The notes under the pieces were generated by a model. It searched no databases, was not told where the DNA came from, and was given only the letters and a program-made list of their open reading frames with translations. Of a stretch of 64,000 bases of DNA, positions 12,137 through 22,464 are shown in pieces; positions within the stretch are counted from its first letter, which is position 1, and each line of letters opens with the position of its first letter. Position numbers and translations under genes: made by a program. Source of the DNA: Phallusia mammillata (taxonomy: Eukaryota > Chordata > Ascidiacea > Phlebobranchia > Ascidiidae); assembly GCA_003260075.1 (NCBI GenBank), contig QLIY01000495.1, positions 53,935 to 117,934 of the forward strand, in the 5' to 3' direction.

Positions 12137-12703
12137 TATTAGATAAATTTCTACTTTTTGAGTAAAGGCCACATTTTTGGCAATAAATAAACCATTTTGA
12201 TTTCAACAGTTTTACTTTTGTGGATTCGACTGATGGCATTTTTAACGAAACCTCGCGGGTTGTATGTCTCAGGGATAGAATTGGCCGCCAAAGCTGAACT
12301 ATGCCATATTTTGCTTTGTCAGATAAACGATCATATTTAACAAAATGCCTCCCGCCAAACGAAAGTGCCGACCAGCGCTGTTGCTGCAGCAACAACAACA
12401 ACAGTTGGACACGATTTTTTAACACGGCTTTGCAAATGGTTTGACAACTGTTAAGCATGTATGCGCGTGCACTAAACCAGTCCAAAGGTTTGTATTGTTA
12501 ATACAGTGTAGGTTGTAGGGTTTACTTATGCATAAAACAACAAACGACGCCGACCTACACTCACTGAAATTGCTGTGTTGGTACATAACTTCCCATAAAC
12601 CAAACAATGACTAGTAATTAAAATTTAAAAAAGTTAAATAACATTGTTATGTAAATATGTAACACTACATGCAAAAAAACAAACAGTGGGGTTACAACAA
12701 TGC

Positions 12704-12709
12704 TTTATT
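12704..12709 (-). terminator. Polyadenylation signal AATAAA for CERT1
   Basis: TTTATT on the plus strand, 134 bases past the CERT1 stop in the direction of transcription. It is the first such signal downstream that I noticed. Confidence 0.5.
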
Positions 12710-12842
12710 TCAATGATATTAAATTGAATATTTGCATATATTATCTTTTCATGCCAAGCAACCTTGTAAATCTATACATCTGGAAGTTAATTTATCACAA
12801 CCACGATTCAATACACAATATGACAGCAAACAAACAAAATCG

Positions 12843-14591
12843 TTAGAACCAGATCTCCTTTGCATTAGTTTTGGTTTGAACATATGCAGTAAACCTTCTC
12901 AAAAACTTCGGATATTCTCTCTTGTATATAGCGCGTAACACTGAAGCTGGTGCCCAACCACCAGGGTTTACGTTTGCCACATAAACTATTTCACAGTGAA
13001 GACAGTCTCTATCAATAGGACGATTATCTCCAGGTGGGGTAACAAAGGTTTGGCAAATTAGGCATATTTCAACAGTTGCCCGAACGCAGCCAGACACAGG
13101 ATTTGCGTCATTGTGGTCCACTGAGAAGTTGCATACCATCCAAGTATCATGTGGTATTCTGCCACCATCTGTGACAGGAGGATTGTCAATTTTTAACATT
13201 GACGAAAGGTACAGACAGTCTCTCTGTGCTGAAGGCCATACTCTCTTGTGTGTTTGGTAGATGATAATAGTTCTTTCATCAAGAACTTCAAGCACTCTGA
13301 AACTTTCAATTGTGCCTTCCCATTCTAATCTTACATCTGTATCCCAAAAGTAGTGGCACATTTCACGGGCGGTAACACGCTTTATGCTGTGAATAGCCTT
13401 CAGTGGGTCACAAATCAAGCCATCTTCAACTAACTCTTTTCTGTACACTTTCATTTCACCTTCTTCAGCAAACAATTCCCAAGTGTTGTCATTGCCAGGA
13501 AGTTGAAGTGAGTCAGAGAGATGGTTTTGAATGTGTTTTTCTAACACTGCAGAAAGACGATGCTCTCCTTTGGGTTGTTTCTCAGCCTCCCGGATCAAAC
13601 TTCGAGAATGCTCGATATCTTTGTTAACTCTTTCTTGCCTGTCAAGTTCAGCTTCTACAGCATCAAAGAATTCTTCCTCTGTCAAACCGCTCTGTGGACC
13701 CTCTTCAAAATCAGGACTGCCCAAAAAGGCAACATTTTTCTTTGCTGCTGCCAATGAAACACTGTACTGTTCTTCAATTTTTTTTCTTTTGTCCTGTTCC
13801 TTCTCAAACCGCCTTTGCCACACCTCTTCACGTTTGTTCATGAGCTCAATACAATAGGAAAGTGTGGTTAATACACCATTTGTTGTTGCTTTAAAAGTTA
13901 TGGCCTCCCCCTTGAAATCAATTCCACTTAAACCCACTGGTTTATCAGAGTTATCACCCATATGAGGAATGTGTAATTGACTGTCCTCGTCAACAATTTC
14001 ATTCTCACCAGTCCAGTGATCACGGCTATCTTTTGGTTGAACATGGCTGGCACAACCATCAAAATACTTTTGCAAAACATTGACCTGGCGGTCCAAAATG
14101 TCCCTAAATGTTTCCAGTTCAGCCAACTTTTCTTTCAAGCCAAAGGTTTTTCTAAAGGAAGAAGAAGATGTTATTGATGGACCACTACCCAAGGACAACA
14201 TGGAACCATGCCTTCTAAGACCAACACTTTCTGCATCAAGCTTATTTGCTTCAATAACATCAATCCACTGCTGTTTTTCTGTTTCTGTTGGAGCCCGCAG
14301 GTACCAAGTACTGTCATTGATAGTGATATCAAATCGGCAAGGGTCAAATTCATTGCTTGAAATAGAAGACTTCACAAGACTAATAGATCCTCTGCAACCA
14401 AACTCAGTTTCATCTTGTGTTCTGTAATAACATAGCGTTCCATCTCTACAACAAACAAAACGATCTTGCCATCCATGTATGTAGTTGGTCCATTTGCTTA
14501 AAACACCTTTCATACTGGGATTATCAGACTCATCATTGACAAAATCATCCTCATCTTCAGAGCAACTGTAACCTGGTTGGAAGTCTGTCAT
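12843..14591 (-). CDS. CERT1: CERT1, ceramide transfer protein (PH-FFAT-START), single exon
   Basis: One uninterrupted 582-aa ORF. The order is an acidic N terminus, a PH domain at about 25-115 (GVLSKWTNYIHGWQDRFV, ending EKQQWIDVIE) for Golgi PI4P, a serine-rich motif (RHGSMLSLGSG, then SITSSSS) where the family is phosphorylated, a coiled-coil middle region, a FFAT motif (EEFFDAVEAELDR) for ER VAP binding, and a START domain from about 375 to the end (KRVWPSAQRDCLYLS, RFTAYVQTK). CERT carries ceramide from the ER to the trans-Golgi for sphingomyelin synthesis. Its length is close to the 598-aa human isoform. All domains and key motifs are intact, so it looks functional. The coding region has no intron, unlike vertebrate CERT1, which suggests intron loss or a retrocopy. 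A 5' UTR intron is possible (minus acceptor TTTCAG at about 14644). Confidence 0.96.
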   Translation of the reverse strand: MTDFQPGYSCSEDEDDFVNDESDNPSMKGVLSKWTNYIHGWQDRFVCCRDGTLCYYRTQDETEFGCRGSISLVKSSISSNEFDPCRFDITINDSTWYLRAPTETEKQQWIDVIEANKLDAESVGLRRHGSMLSLGSGPSITSSSSFRKTFGLKEKLAELETFRDILDRQVNVLQKYFDGCASHVQPKDSRDHWTGENEIVDEDSQLHIPHMGDNSDKPVGLSGIDFKGEAITFKATTNGVLTTLSYCIELMNKREEVWQRRFEKEQDKRKKIEEQYSVSLAAAKKNVAFLGSPDFEEGPQSGLTEEEFFDAVEAELDRQERVNKDIEHSRSLIREAEKQPKGEHRLSAVLEKHIQNHLSDSLQLPGNDNTWELFAEEGEMKVYRKELVEDGLICDPLKAIHSIKRVTAREMCHYFWDTDVRLEWEGTIESFRVLEVLDERTIIIYQTHKRVWPSAQRDCLYLSSMLKIDNPPVTDGGRIPHDTWMVCNFSVDHNDANPVSGCVRATVEICLICQTFVTPPGDNRPIDRDCLHCEIVYVANVNPGGWAPASVLRAIYKREYPKFLRRFTAYVQTKTNAKEIWF

Positions 14592-14950
14592 TTTCCAAAG
14601 CTAACTGTGTGGTGCAAAACAAGTACCTATTCTTTGCATTTACCTGAAATTACAAAAGTGAAACTTATAAAAACAATTAAATCAGCATAATGCCACAACA
14701 TTTATGTATGTTTACAACACCAAAAAATAGAACTGTTTTGCTGTGTGCATACATGGCATGTTTTAGATATTATTTTAAACTTCTCCCTTAAGTTTTATTT
14801 AACATAAGAAAACATAATAACCTGTTCCACTTTTTAAAGTGTTTTACTTGTTTGACAATACATTCATTTACATTTATAACCATTTACAATTAGGCATGAC
14901 AGATAGCAGTACAAAACACGGTTGTCAAATGTGAATGAGGCAAAATCAAC

Positions 14951-15664
14951 CAGGGTTGCCAGGTAGTGACGATTGGATTCGAAAAATATTTGTCTGAAAA
15001 TCAGACATTTTAGGACAAAAAAAAACTAGAGCGGGGGGGGGGTTAAAAACCTAAAATCGCAACAAATGTGAATGAGGCAAAATCAACCAGGGTTGACAGG
15101 TAGTGACGATTGGATTCGGACAATATTTGTCTGAAGGGGGGGGGGGGGGGGGGGGTACAAAAAAACGACATGTTTAAAATAATATTTAGTCGGCAATTGC
15201 ACGTTGCTGTAGCATTTATCATTGGTTTTAGCAACGTTAAAAAATGTTTCGTCAAGTTGCTGGGGGGGGGGGACAATTGCAAACACGTTGCTGTAGCATT
15301 TATCATTGGTTTTAGCAACGTTAAAATATGTTTCGTCAAGTTGCTGCTTCATATCACCAGAGATAACCATTTATTACAACACATTTGCATTGTACACAAC
15401 AATGGCCAGACATTCACTGGTAGGCAATTATGCGTTTAACGTCATAAACAAGGCACTAACCAAAACAAGTTGCAGTTTTAAGCCACGTTTGGTCGTTAAA
15501 ACGGTTTGCAACCTTCAAAAAATAGGATTTTCGGACATATAGCAAAATTCGGACATATTAGGACAAAAAACTAAATGTCCTAATGATTAGGCGTCGGACA
15601 CAGCATGTGAAATTAGGCCAATTTATCGTTTTTTGTCCGAATTTTAGGCCACCTGGCAACCCTG
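14951..15664. mobile_element. hAT-like non-autonomous element, TSD AAATCAAC
   Basis: It begins CAGGGTTGCCAGGT and ends ACCTGGCAACCCTG, perfect inverted termini. The 8-bp direct repeat AAATCAAC flanks it at 14943-14950 and 15665-15672. It has no transposase. The interior is damaged by three G runs (10, 20 and 11 bases) flanked by near-duplicate sequence, so its true length is probably shorter than 714 bp. Confidence 0.88.
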
Positions 15665-16610
15665 AAATCAACCCGTGATACCTAACCCTAATGTATGTTA
15701 TGATAATTAACCTTGCACTAGTTGCCTGCACTAGTTGTTTCGTTACGTTTTCAACACCTGTACAACAAACTGCCAGTTGCCATTACATTTACCAACCGCT
15801 GTTCTTGAAAAATAAAAACACCACCCGCATGGTTCACAACGATCCATGGGCGGCAACGCCAATAACTTTCCTGGCTGTCAGCTGACTTTACGTAACTGCC
15901 AACCGAGCAGCGAGCACTCAATATCGCTGCGGTGTGGTCTTGTGACTACGTTTTACTATTGTTTGGTACCCCATGAGATAAGTTGAATTCAGTTTTTACT
16001 GTTGTTTTATTACCCGTTTGGCTAAAAACCTCCAGTTTTTAAATATACTTCTGTGCCCAAAGAAAATGAAAGCATACAGGATGTTTGACGATTTTCACGA
16101 GTCAATTATTATAGTTCAATTGTACAAATATTAATTTCGATTAACAATGGCTGCATTTACACTCTTTGGCGTTTTTTAAAGACACAATTGTTATTTAGAT
16201 TTTCGGTAAATACAAAATAATCAAAAAAAGATCTGCGCCCCTCCCTCCCCTCCCTCCGCCGCAAAAAATGTAAATGGCCAGCTCGGTGTTAACATTCAGT
16301 ATTAATTTTGGCTTTAAACAAGTCGAATAGGAACAGAGTAAACAACAAACTGTAATGCTGACAAACGTCAATATGAATAAAGAAAGTTAGGGAATAAATA
16401 TATTTGCACCACACACTCAATTCTGGAGACGGGACTGTAATAATTTAGTGACAGGGTGTCACTCGCTGCCTGTCAATGACAGGCTGTCCCAGATTTGTGG
16501 CAGAGTGTCCCTGATTTGTGACAGGGTGTCCCTGATTTTGTGACAGGTGTTCGTGTCAATATTTTTTTGCAAAAAGAGCAGAGAAAGTGTGAGCGAAACT
16601 CTGTATTGTT

Positions 16611-16886
16611 GGGTAGAGCTACTTAACACTATAACGCAAATGACAACCTCGGGAGATTAGGGGGCGTAAAGAGCTGAATTTTTTATTTAGCGGCTATAAA
16701 TAGGCTGGGTTGGGAAATAAGTTTTTAAAATTTTTGCGTTAGTAACTAATTTTTCGGGTTAGTTTTATTGAATTTTAACTGCTAATACCTTCACCCGACC
16801 CTAATAGCCCTAACCGTGATCATTTTTGGTGATATGACCAATCCACTTTTGGTTGTCATTTGCGTTGTGGTGTTAGTAGCTCTACC
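16611..16886. mobile_element. hAT-like MITE with GGTAGAGCTACT ends, TSD GTATTGTT
   Basis: Left end GGTAGAGCTACTTAACAC and right end GTGTTAGTAGCTCTACC are inverted with one indel. The 8-bp GTATTGTT flanks it at 16603-16610 and 16887-16894. A second copy lies in opposite internal orientation at 54549-54891. Confidence 0.88.
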
Positions 16887-17246
16887 GTATTGTTTGAGGT
16901 TTGGGGTAAGCATATAGCCTTCTGCATGGTACTGAAATAACTGAAAAACAACAGCCATGTTAATTGCAAAACCTCTTGCAATAGGCCTATAGCTGGCACA
17001 GAAAAAATTAAAAGTAACATAAATTACATTGTCAATATGCTAGTTGCAATTAACAACTTACTTGTTTTTTCGTTTGTGGGACATTTAATGCTGTATGGGA
17101 TGTGGTGAATTTTCAAATGTTCTGTCACTGTAGCATTCTTCGGTCTAAAATCACCGACTGGGCACAATGGACAGTAAGTATAAGTAGGCTATGCCTTATA
17201 AGGCCTTCCACTTCTTCAAAGAACTCTTTTCATTGGACAATGTTTT

Positions 17247-17332
17247 ACTAACTGCTGTTTCTTAAACAATAATACTTACGAATGTCAATACTAACTGCCG
17301 TTTCCTAAACAATAATACTTACAAAAGTCAAG
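17247..17332. repeat. 43-bp tandem duplication
   Basis: Two adjacent copies start ACTAACTGCTGTTTC and ACTAACTGCCGTTTC and share AAACAATAATACTTAC. They differ at a handful of positions. Confidence 0.7.
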
Positions 17333-17835
17333 AAATATCTTGCAAGTAAGCAATTACGCCTACCCGCTTATGTCTTGCTATTTATTCTTGGTGACACTAA
17401 AATCAGGGACACCCAAATCCGCAGCAACTTTAGTGACAGCCTGTCCCTGATTTGGTGACATACAACGGGTGTCCGTGACACCTGTCCCAAACGTGACAGG
17501 TGTCCCAAAAATGTCACAACCCCTGTTGCGTTGTGGTGTGCGACATGCCCTGTCGAAATATAGACTTGGGAACTCAATTGTAGTGTTTGGCGTCATATAG
17601 GTTTAATATGTTCAGCGATTACTTTGTTTATACAAGGAGTCAGATACGGTGTGTTTAGGAATTGTCTACCCTAAGGGTCACTAGGCTACACCCTCAAGCA
17701 GCACTAGCTCGAGTGTTATTTTAATCCTCGTTTTGTTTGTGCGTTTCTGGCAAATCCTGGTTGTTTGTTTTTGCTTGGACAGCTACCGAGCCTGGACAGG
17801 TCTGAGTGGAAAACGCGATTGCACCAAGTTGCATA

Positions 17836-17994
17836 TTTAACAAATTTGTCGTTATACTGGCGTGATGCTAAACAAAATACTAGTTGTTTTCCAAACACAT
17901 TGTAATGGGCAAAACGTCAGTAAAAATGCAAGTGCTTGAAAAATAACTGATATTTTGTTTAGCATCACGCCAGTAGAACGACACATTTGTTAGA
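17836..17994. repeat. 44-bp inverted repeat with 71-bp spacer
   Basis: 17836-17879 and 17951-17994 are reverse complements with three or so mismatches; the shared core is TTTAGCATCACGCCAGTA. No gene or standard transposon end is apparent. Confidence 0.75.
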
Positions 17995-18002
17995 TAAGAG
18001 TC

Positions 18003-18240
18003 AAGTTAAATTGGAGTTTATTTCGCTTCGAAAAAGATCACATAGCGTTCCATTGCACTGAACAATCATCCAGCCGGAAGTATCTGCGCAACGTTGAAAC
18101 GTTATGAGTCCTAAATAGTGTCAATGAGTTGAGTTGAGTTTATTTCGCTTGGTAAAAGACAACATAGCGACACAATTGCACTAAAACAATCACCAAGCCG
18201 GAAATAGCTGCGCAATGTTAAAACACGCACCGCAGCTATA
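18003..18240 (-). repeat. Two SINE 3'-tail-like copies
   Basis: Two units each begin GAGTTTATTTCGCTT and continue through CATAGCG, CAATTGCACT or close variants, AGCCGGAA and CTGCGCAA. The same GTTGAGTTGAGTTTATTTCGC start occurs at about 30628 attached to a tRNA-like head, so these are probably truncated minus-strand SINEs. Confidence 0.6.
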
Positions 18241-18760
18241 TAGGCCATACCATGGGGTCGACAACCTTTTTTGCACTGCGGACCGGTTTTGAAACTAAAA
18301 TTTTTATCGCGGACCGGTCTTAAAAAAACTACAAACATACAGCTATAAAAACGCTTAAATTAGTTTATCATGCCCGGGATACATGGGCAAAATGTTTTAT
18401 AGCATTTAACCTGAGAAATTATACGGCCCGCGGTAACGGACTCCTCCATGGTGTAGCCCAGTCCGTACGGCCCGGTAACCATATGAAGCGATATGAGGTG
18501 GGAGCTCACCAGAGAGTTAGTTTAACGCATTGTGAGTGAAATACTATTAAGGGGAAACATTGATGGAAAATAAACCATCGAATGAAACCCTGTGGTATGA
18601 TTTTAAGCGCCAAAAGGAGGAGCACACCCCAATACACACACTCAAAATAACGCAATGTTGGCTCTTAGTTTACTTCAAACTAAAATGCATATTTTTAGTT
18701 TCAACATCAAGCTTCTGAAGGTATACTGACTTCCTAAAAGTGAAAAATAAACACCCCAAA

Positions 18761-20116
18761 ATGAAAGTTATTTTAGCTGGATACCCTAAAACTGGCACAA
18801 AAAGCATCGCCAAGGCACTGTCAATCCTAGGATACGATGTTTACGATTACATGGAGCACTACTGGTACCACGGTAAGCGGTGGGAGCAAATTCTTACCGG
18901 TAAAGGAAATGTCAACGATTTTCGTGAAATGTACGAAGACGTGGATGCAATTACTGATACTCCGGTGTTCTATTTCTGGGAGGAAATTCACAAAATGTTT
19001 CCTTCTGGGAGGAAATTCACAAAAATGACTCCTTGGTTGGTAACATTTTTGTGTGCACATATTTTGACAGTTTTTCGCTATTTTATGTTACTTTTAAATT
19101 GACATTTTAAATTATGTTGCAGATTATTTTAACCATAAGAGACGAAGACGCCTGGATCAATAGCTGGTTCAGTCAAATGCAAGATCTGAAAAATATTGCA
19201 TTAAGAATGATTTGGTTTTTTTCTCCTCACGGAAGATCTTGGCACCGATACTTCGATAGGCATTGTGAGTTTTAAAAACAACAAAATGCCAAAGTAGGCA
19301 AACAATTTAGTTTTTAGTAAGAATAAATATTAAAAATTCGACTTTTATGCCTAACGTTGACACTAATAAATTGGGTATATGTGTATAAACTTTATTCTTC
19401 GGCTAACTGCCAGAAAAAAATAGAAAATATTTTGAAGCGTTTGTAGGTTACGAGTCGTAACACATATAGGGAATCGTTAATTCCTTCACTATTTTTACAG
19501 GTATCGCATTATTCGGCTTTAGTCTTCCATACGTTTGGTCAACTCCTCACCTCAATGAACTCTTGATGAGGTCGCGTTACCGTCAACATAACCTGAATGT
19601 TTTACAGGTAATGTATTTTTTAACATTTGGTATTTCTTAACAACATATGACACATAAAAAGAAACCCGGTGATTACTTAATTACACTCAAAGAAACAGTC
19701 GTTGCCAAGTTAATTTTCTAACAGACTTTTCCTTCTCAATCACAGACAATACTGGCCAACGATTAGTTGACAGTACAATGAAACTTTACACGTAAAATTT
19801 ACAGAACGCTCCAAAGGACAAGCTACTGGTTTACAAGGTCAAAGACGGATGGGAACCATTATGCCAATTTCTGGGTAAACCGGTTCCCAATCAATCGTTT
19901 CCAAACAAGAACCAAAATGGAAGCTTATTTAAATTGTTGTTGAAAGAAAGCAAGATCATGCAGCGTTTGTATTTTGAAACTATCGTAGTGGGATCACTTT
20001 GTTGCATACTGAGTGTTTTCGCAACTTACAAGATATGCACTAGCGGACGACTCTCCAAATGGGTTTCTTTTATATTGGTATCAGGTCGCAAATTGTTGTA
20101 TAGTTTTTACTTTTAA
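18761..20116 (+). CDS. Sulfotransferase-like P-loop protein with C-terminal membrane anchor, copy A
   Basis: Four exons, 18761-19039, 19123-19264, 19501-19607, 19805-20116, give 279 aa. The N terminus has the PAPS 5'-phosphosulfate-loop-type motif GYPKTGTKS at residues 7-15. Exon 2 starts with ILTIRDEDAWINSW, which fits the 3'-phosphate-binding segment (RDxxxxWxxSW style). This pattern is that of the Sulfotransfer_4-type family (PF17784), whose members often lack a known substrate. A C-terminal hydrophobic segment (IVVGSLCCILSVFATYKIC) predicts a tail anchor. Exon 1 is 27 bases longer than in the paralogue at 22465 because of an internal duplication near 18973-19030 that stays in frame. No catalytic base can be assigned with confidence. 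It is the upstream member of a tandem pair. Confidence 0.8.
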
Positions 20117-21137
20117 CCGGGAAGTTGTACAGAAACAAAACAACCGACTGTCAGCAAACGCTTGTCTTAACAGTTTATATTGTATTATTAATAAGTCAAA
20201 AACTAAATGGCTCTCTATGCAATCATAGTTAAGTCAACGGTCGGGGATAAAGTGTTACAACAGTTACATAGACATAAGTTGACTGGTTACATATGATTTT
20301 GAGGCCGCTTTGAAGCACAAAAACAAGTCGGTCACAAAACGAAAACAACGGTTGATAAAAGAATTGCAATTAAGTGCTTCACGCGTTTGTTTATGAAGGG
20401 CACATACAAAAACGCCGACCTGGTGAGTGATTGAGCGTTTCGGGGTCTCTGTAGAATAGACACTCCGAGCAACAAACATTCGGACAAGCAAACATAATAA
20501 ACCTAATTGGTATTTGTCGCGAAGAGTCGTGGATTCGGACACAATTTGAAAATGGAACCTGGTTGTGACCAAACTGATTTAATTGTGACATTTTTTGACA
20601 CAAAATGAACAAACAATGCGGTCTTGAAATAGTTTAAGACTTAGGCACAAAAAAACTTAACCGACACTGCATAATTAAAATTGTTGAACACACATAAGTT
20701 GCAGACATTTCTTTCTTATTCGGCAAGTTTTTTTCCGACCCCGGTTCGCCTTCGTAAACACGCGTTGTTGTGCAATAAGTCTATTACTGAGCAAAACAAA
20801 CTTCGCAAATCTTTACTCGTGGCACTGGACATCTGTAGCTGAAGTGGGACTAGCGAAAAGCAAATCAGCAAACAAATAAGCCACTATGCGTAATCACATC
20901 GCTTTGTTGACTTTTGTTCGTTTTTTGTACTACAGCATCTGCTCGCGTATTTAACACAGCCGCAAGCATCAAATCGTTCCACTCAGTTGATAGCACGATC
21001 GGAGAACACATGTACGTGTTCTTGTAATATTGGACAGTAATTTCGTAAACTTTCAGATCATTTTATGGCTTTTAACTGTTTTGCAAAAAGTTGACAGTGG
21101 AAAAATGACATCGACAGCCACAGATGTTGGTTTAAAT

Positions 21138-21466
21138 CAGTGGTTCCCAACCTTTCGTGGACCATGGCCCCCTTAAAGTAACTTTTTGGTCTCGTGGCCC
21201 CCTTCAAGTTACCATGTAGGACCTGTGGCCCCCTTGAAATGTAGAAAGCAATCTTGCGTTGGAATGCAGTATTAATTTTGGCCTTAAACAGGTCTAATAG
21301 AGTAAATGAGCGTCATAAACCTCACTATAAACAAATAGTATGTGAAATAGTCGATTAAATTCGGGAATAAAGTTAAAGTGAAAATGACTTTTAGTGGGTG
21401 TTTCTTGTAAATCTACACCCGTGGCCCCCCGGAAGATAGCTCGTGGCCCCTGGTTGGGAACCACTG
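21138..21466. mobile_element. hAT-like MITE with CAGTGGTTCCCAACC ends, TSD GTTTAAAT
   Basis: Left end CAGTGGTTCCCAACC and right end GGTTGGGAACCACTG are perfect inverted repeats. GTTTAAAT flanks at 21130-21137 and 21467-21474. The interior repeats GTGGCCCCCTT words. The same family occurs at 31355-31743 and 51531-51880. Confidence 0.92.
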
Positions 21467-21769
21467 GTTTAAATACTAGACAGCATATGTGTTAAAATAA
21501 TACATGTTATAGTCAAATAGATGCTGCAAAGGAAATATTTTAGTGTGTATATAGTTAAACTGTTAAGCCAACACAAAGTTAATTGTGTGCAGTACATCAA
21601 CACAGAAAATTTTGCGAAACCACAGGAAGCAGACAATTACACCTGCACTGGCCATAATTATCTTCCAACAAGTTCAGGGCTTTTAGTTTTAATAGGTTAA
21701 TAAAGGATTGTTTGGCACATATTGGATGATTGCTAAAGTTTATTACAAAAGCGAATTGCAGTGTTTCAT

Positions 21770-21900
21770 ACCGGAACGGAACGGAACGTTATACCGGAAA
21801 TAAATAAATAATTTTTGGCTCAAATACCGGAACGAAATACCGAAATAAAAAATATTTCAAATACCGTAACGGAACGAAATACCGTTATTTTTAATTCAGG
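21770..21900. repeat. ACCGGAACG / CGAAATACCG simple degenerate repeat
   Basis: ACCGGAACGGAACGGAACG, ATACCGGAA, AACGAAATACCG and AACGGAACGAAATACCG recur within 130 bases. The origin is unknown. Confidence 0.6.
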
Positions 21901-22168
21901 TATTTCGTTCTGGACATTTGACGTGAAACAATTGCTGAAAATTTCGCGCCGGTAAACTATAATAAAAATTGAAGCTCCTACAATTTACATCCGTTTGACC
22001 ATTATTGACAAACGTTATGTGACGTAACAGGAACTGGATTAATTGAGTGAGTTGAGAAGCAGTAAAAAAGACAGATGTTGAGGAGCTCCCAGGTTTCTGG
22101 GGGTCTTGACTCAACACTTCATCACAGTTTGAGTTAATCACAATGTCAATAAGTTGGTGCATGGGATC
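21896..22168 (-). pseudogene. Unassigned exon-like ORF
   Basis: In the minus direction a long pyrimidine tract and CTAG acceptor at 22169-22170 open a frame reading DPMHQLIDIVINSN, then a Q/S-rich stretch and FTASQLTQLIQFLL, with a stop at 21896. Composition looks protein-like for the first 50 residues. I do not recognise it, and no partner exon is visible nearby. It may be a captured or relic exon. Confidence 0.25.
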
Positions 22169-22464
22169 CTAGAAAAAAAACAAATTAAATTTTTCAAAAA
22201 TAAAAAACTAGTAAGCATGTAGTTTTTTGAAAAAAATACAGTAAGAAAGGGTTAAAATGTGTTACATGTTTTTTGNAATTGTCACAATAGATTGTTTTCA
22301 AATTATGCTAATTAAAGCCTACTTTAACTACCATGCCGTTGACACAGATTCGAGTTGTTTTGACATTGTCGCGTAGCTAAGTTTGTATTTGTCTTGCTTT
22401 TGCAACACATAACTTTAAAGTCAAATTAGTTGATTGTTTTGACTACCGAAACATCAGAGTAAAA

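Larger units (their letters stand above)
11348..12842. other. Spacer between the convergent DHX35-like and CERT1 genes
   Basis: ATTAAA soon after the helicase stop (about 11354) may be its polyadenylation signal. The spacer contains a mariner-like short element (11948-12136) and a SINE-tail-like GTTTATTTCGCTTG stretch near 11519. ORFs at 12063-12607 have no recognisable domain. Confidence 0.5.
16446..17520. repeat. Paired clusters of a GTGACAGG/GTGTCCCTGATTT degenerate repeat
   Basis: About five variants of a 20-odd-base unit containing GACAGGGTGTCCCTGATTT lie at 16446-16560. A second cluster at 17388-17520 carries the same words in both orientations (ATCAGGGACACCC, CTGTCCCTGATTTGGTGAC, CGTGACAGGTGTCCC). 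They may be subterminal repeats of one roughly 1.1-kb element into which the 16611-16886 MITE inserted. Confidence 0.55.
14592..18760. other. Repeat-rich spacer between CERT1 and the first sulfotransferase-like gene
   Basis: About 4.2 kb without a supported gene. It holds two hAT-like elements (14951-15664, 16611-16886), two clusters of a GTGACAGGGTGTCCCTG-type motif (about 16446-16560 and 17388-17520), a 43-bp tandem duplication, a 44-bp inverted repeat, and two SINE-tail copies (about 18013-18240). Near 18253-18330 and 18421-18480 there are fragments of a GCGGACCGG-containing repeat. Confidence 0.7.
20117..22464. other. Spacer between the two sulfotransferase-like genes
   Basis: About 2.3 kb. 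It holds a hAT-like MITE (21138-21466), a patch of ACCGGAACGGAACG-type repeats (about 21770-21900), and a minus-strand ORF (21896-22168) with an exon-like 5' border. A lone N at 22276 may be another assembly join. Confidence 0.6.

Noticed and set aside
13403-14427. Plus-strand ORFs opposite CERT1
   Set aside because: They are antisense shadows of the conserved CERT1 coding sequence.
16446-16560. CRISPR array
   Set aside because: The units are degenerate, of uneven spacing, in mixed orientation and in an animal genome; there are no cas genes.
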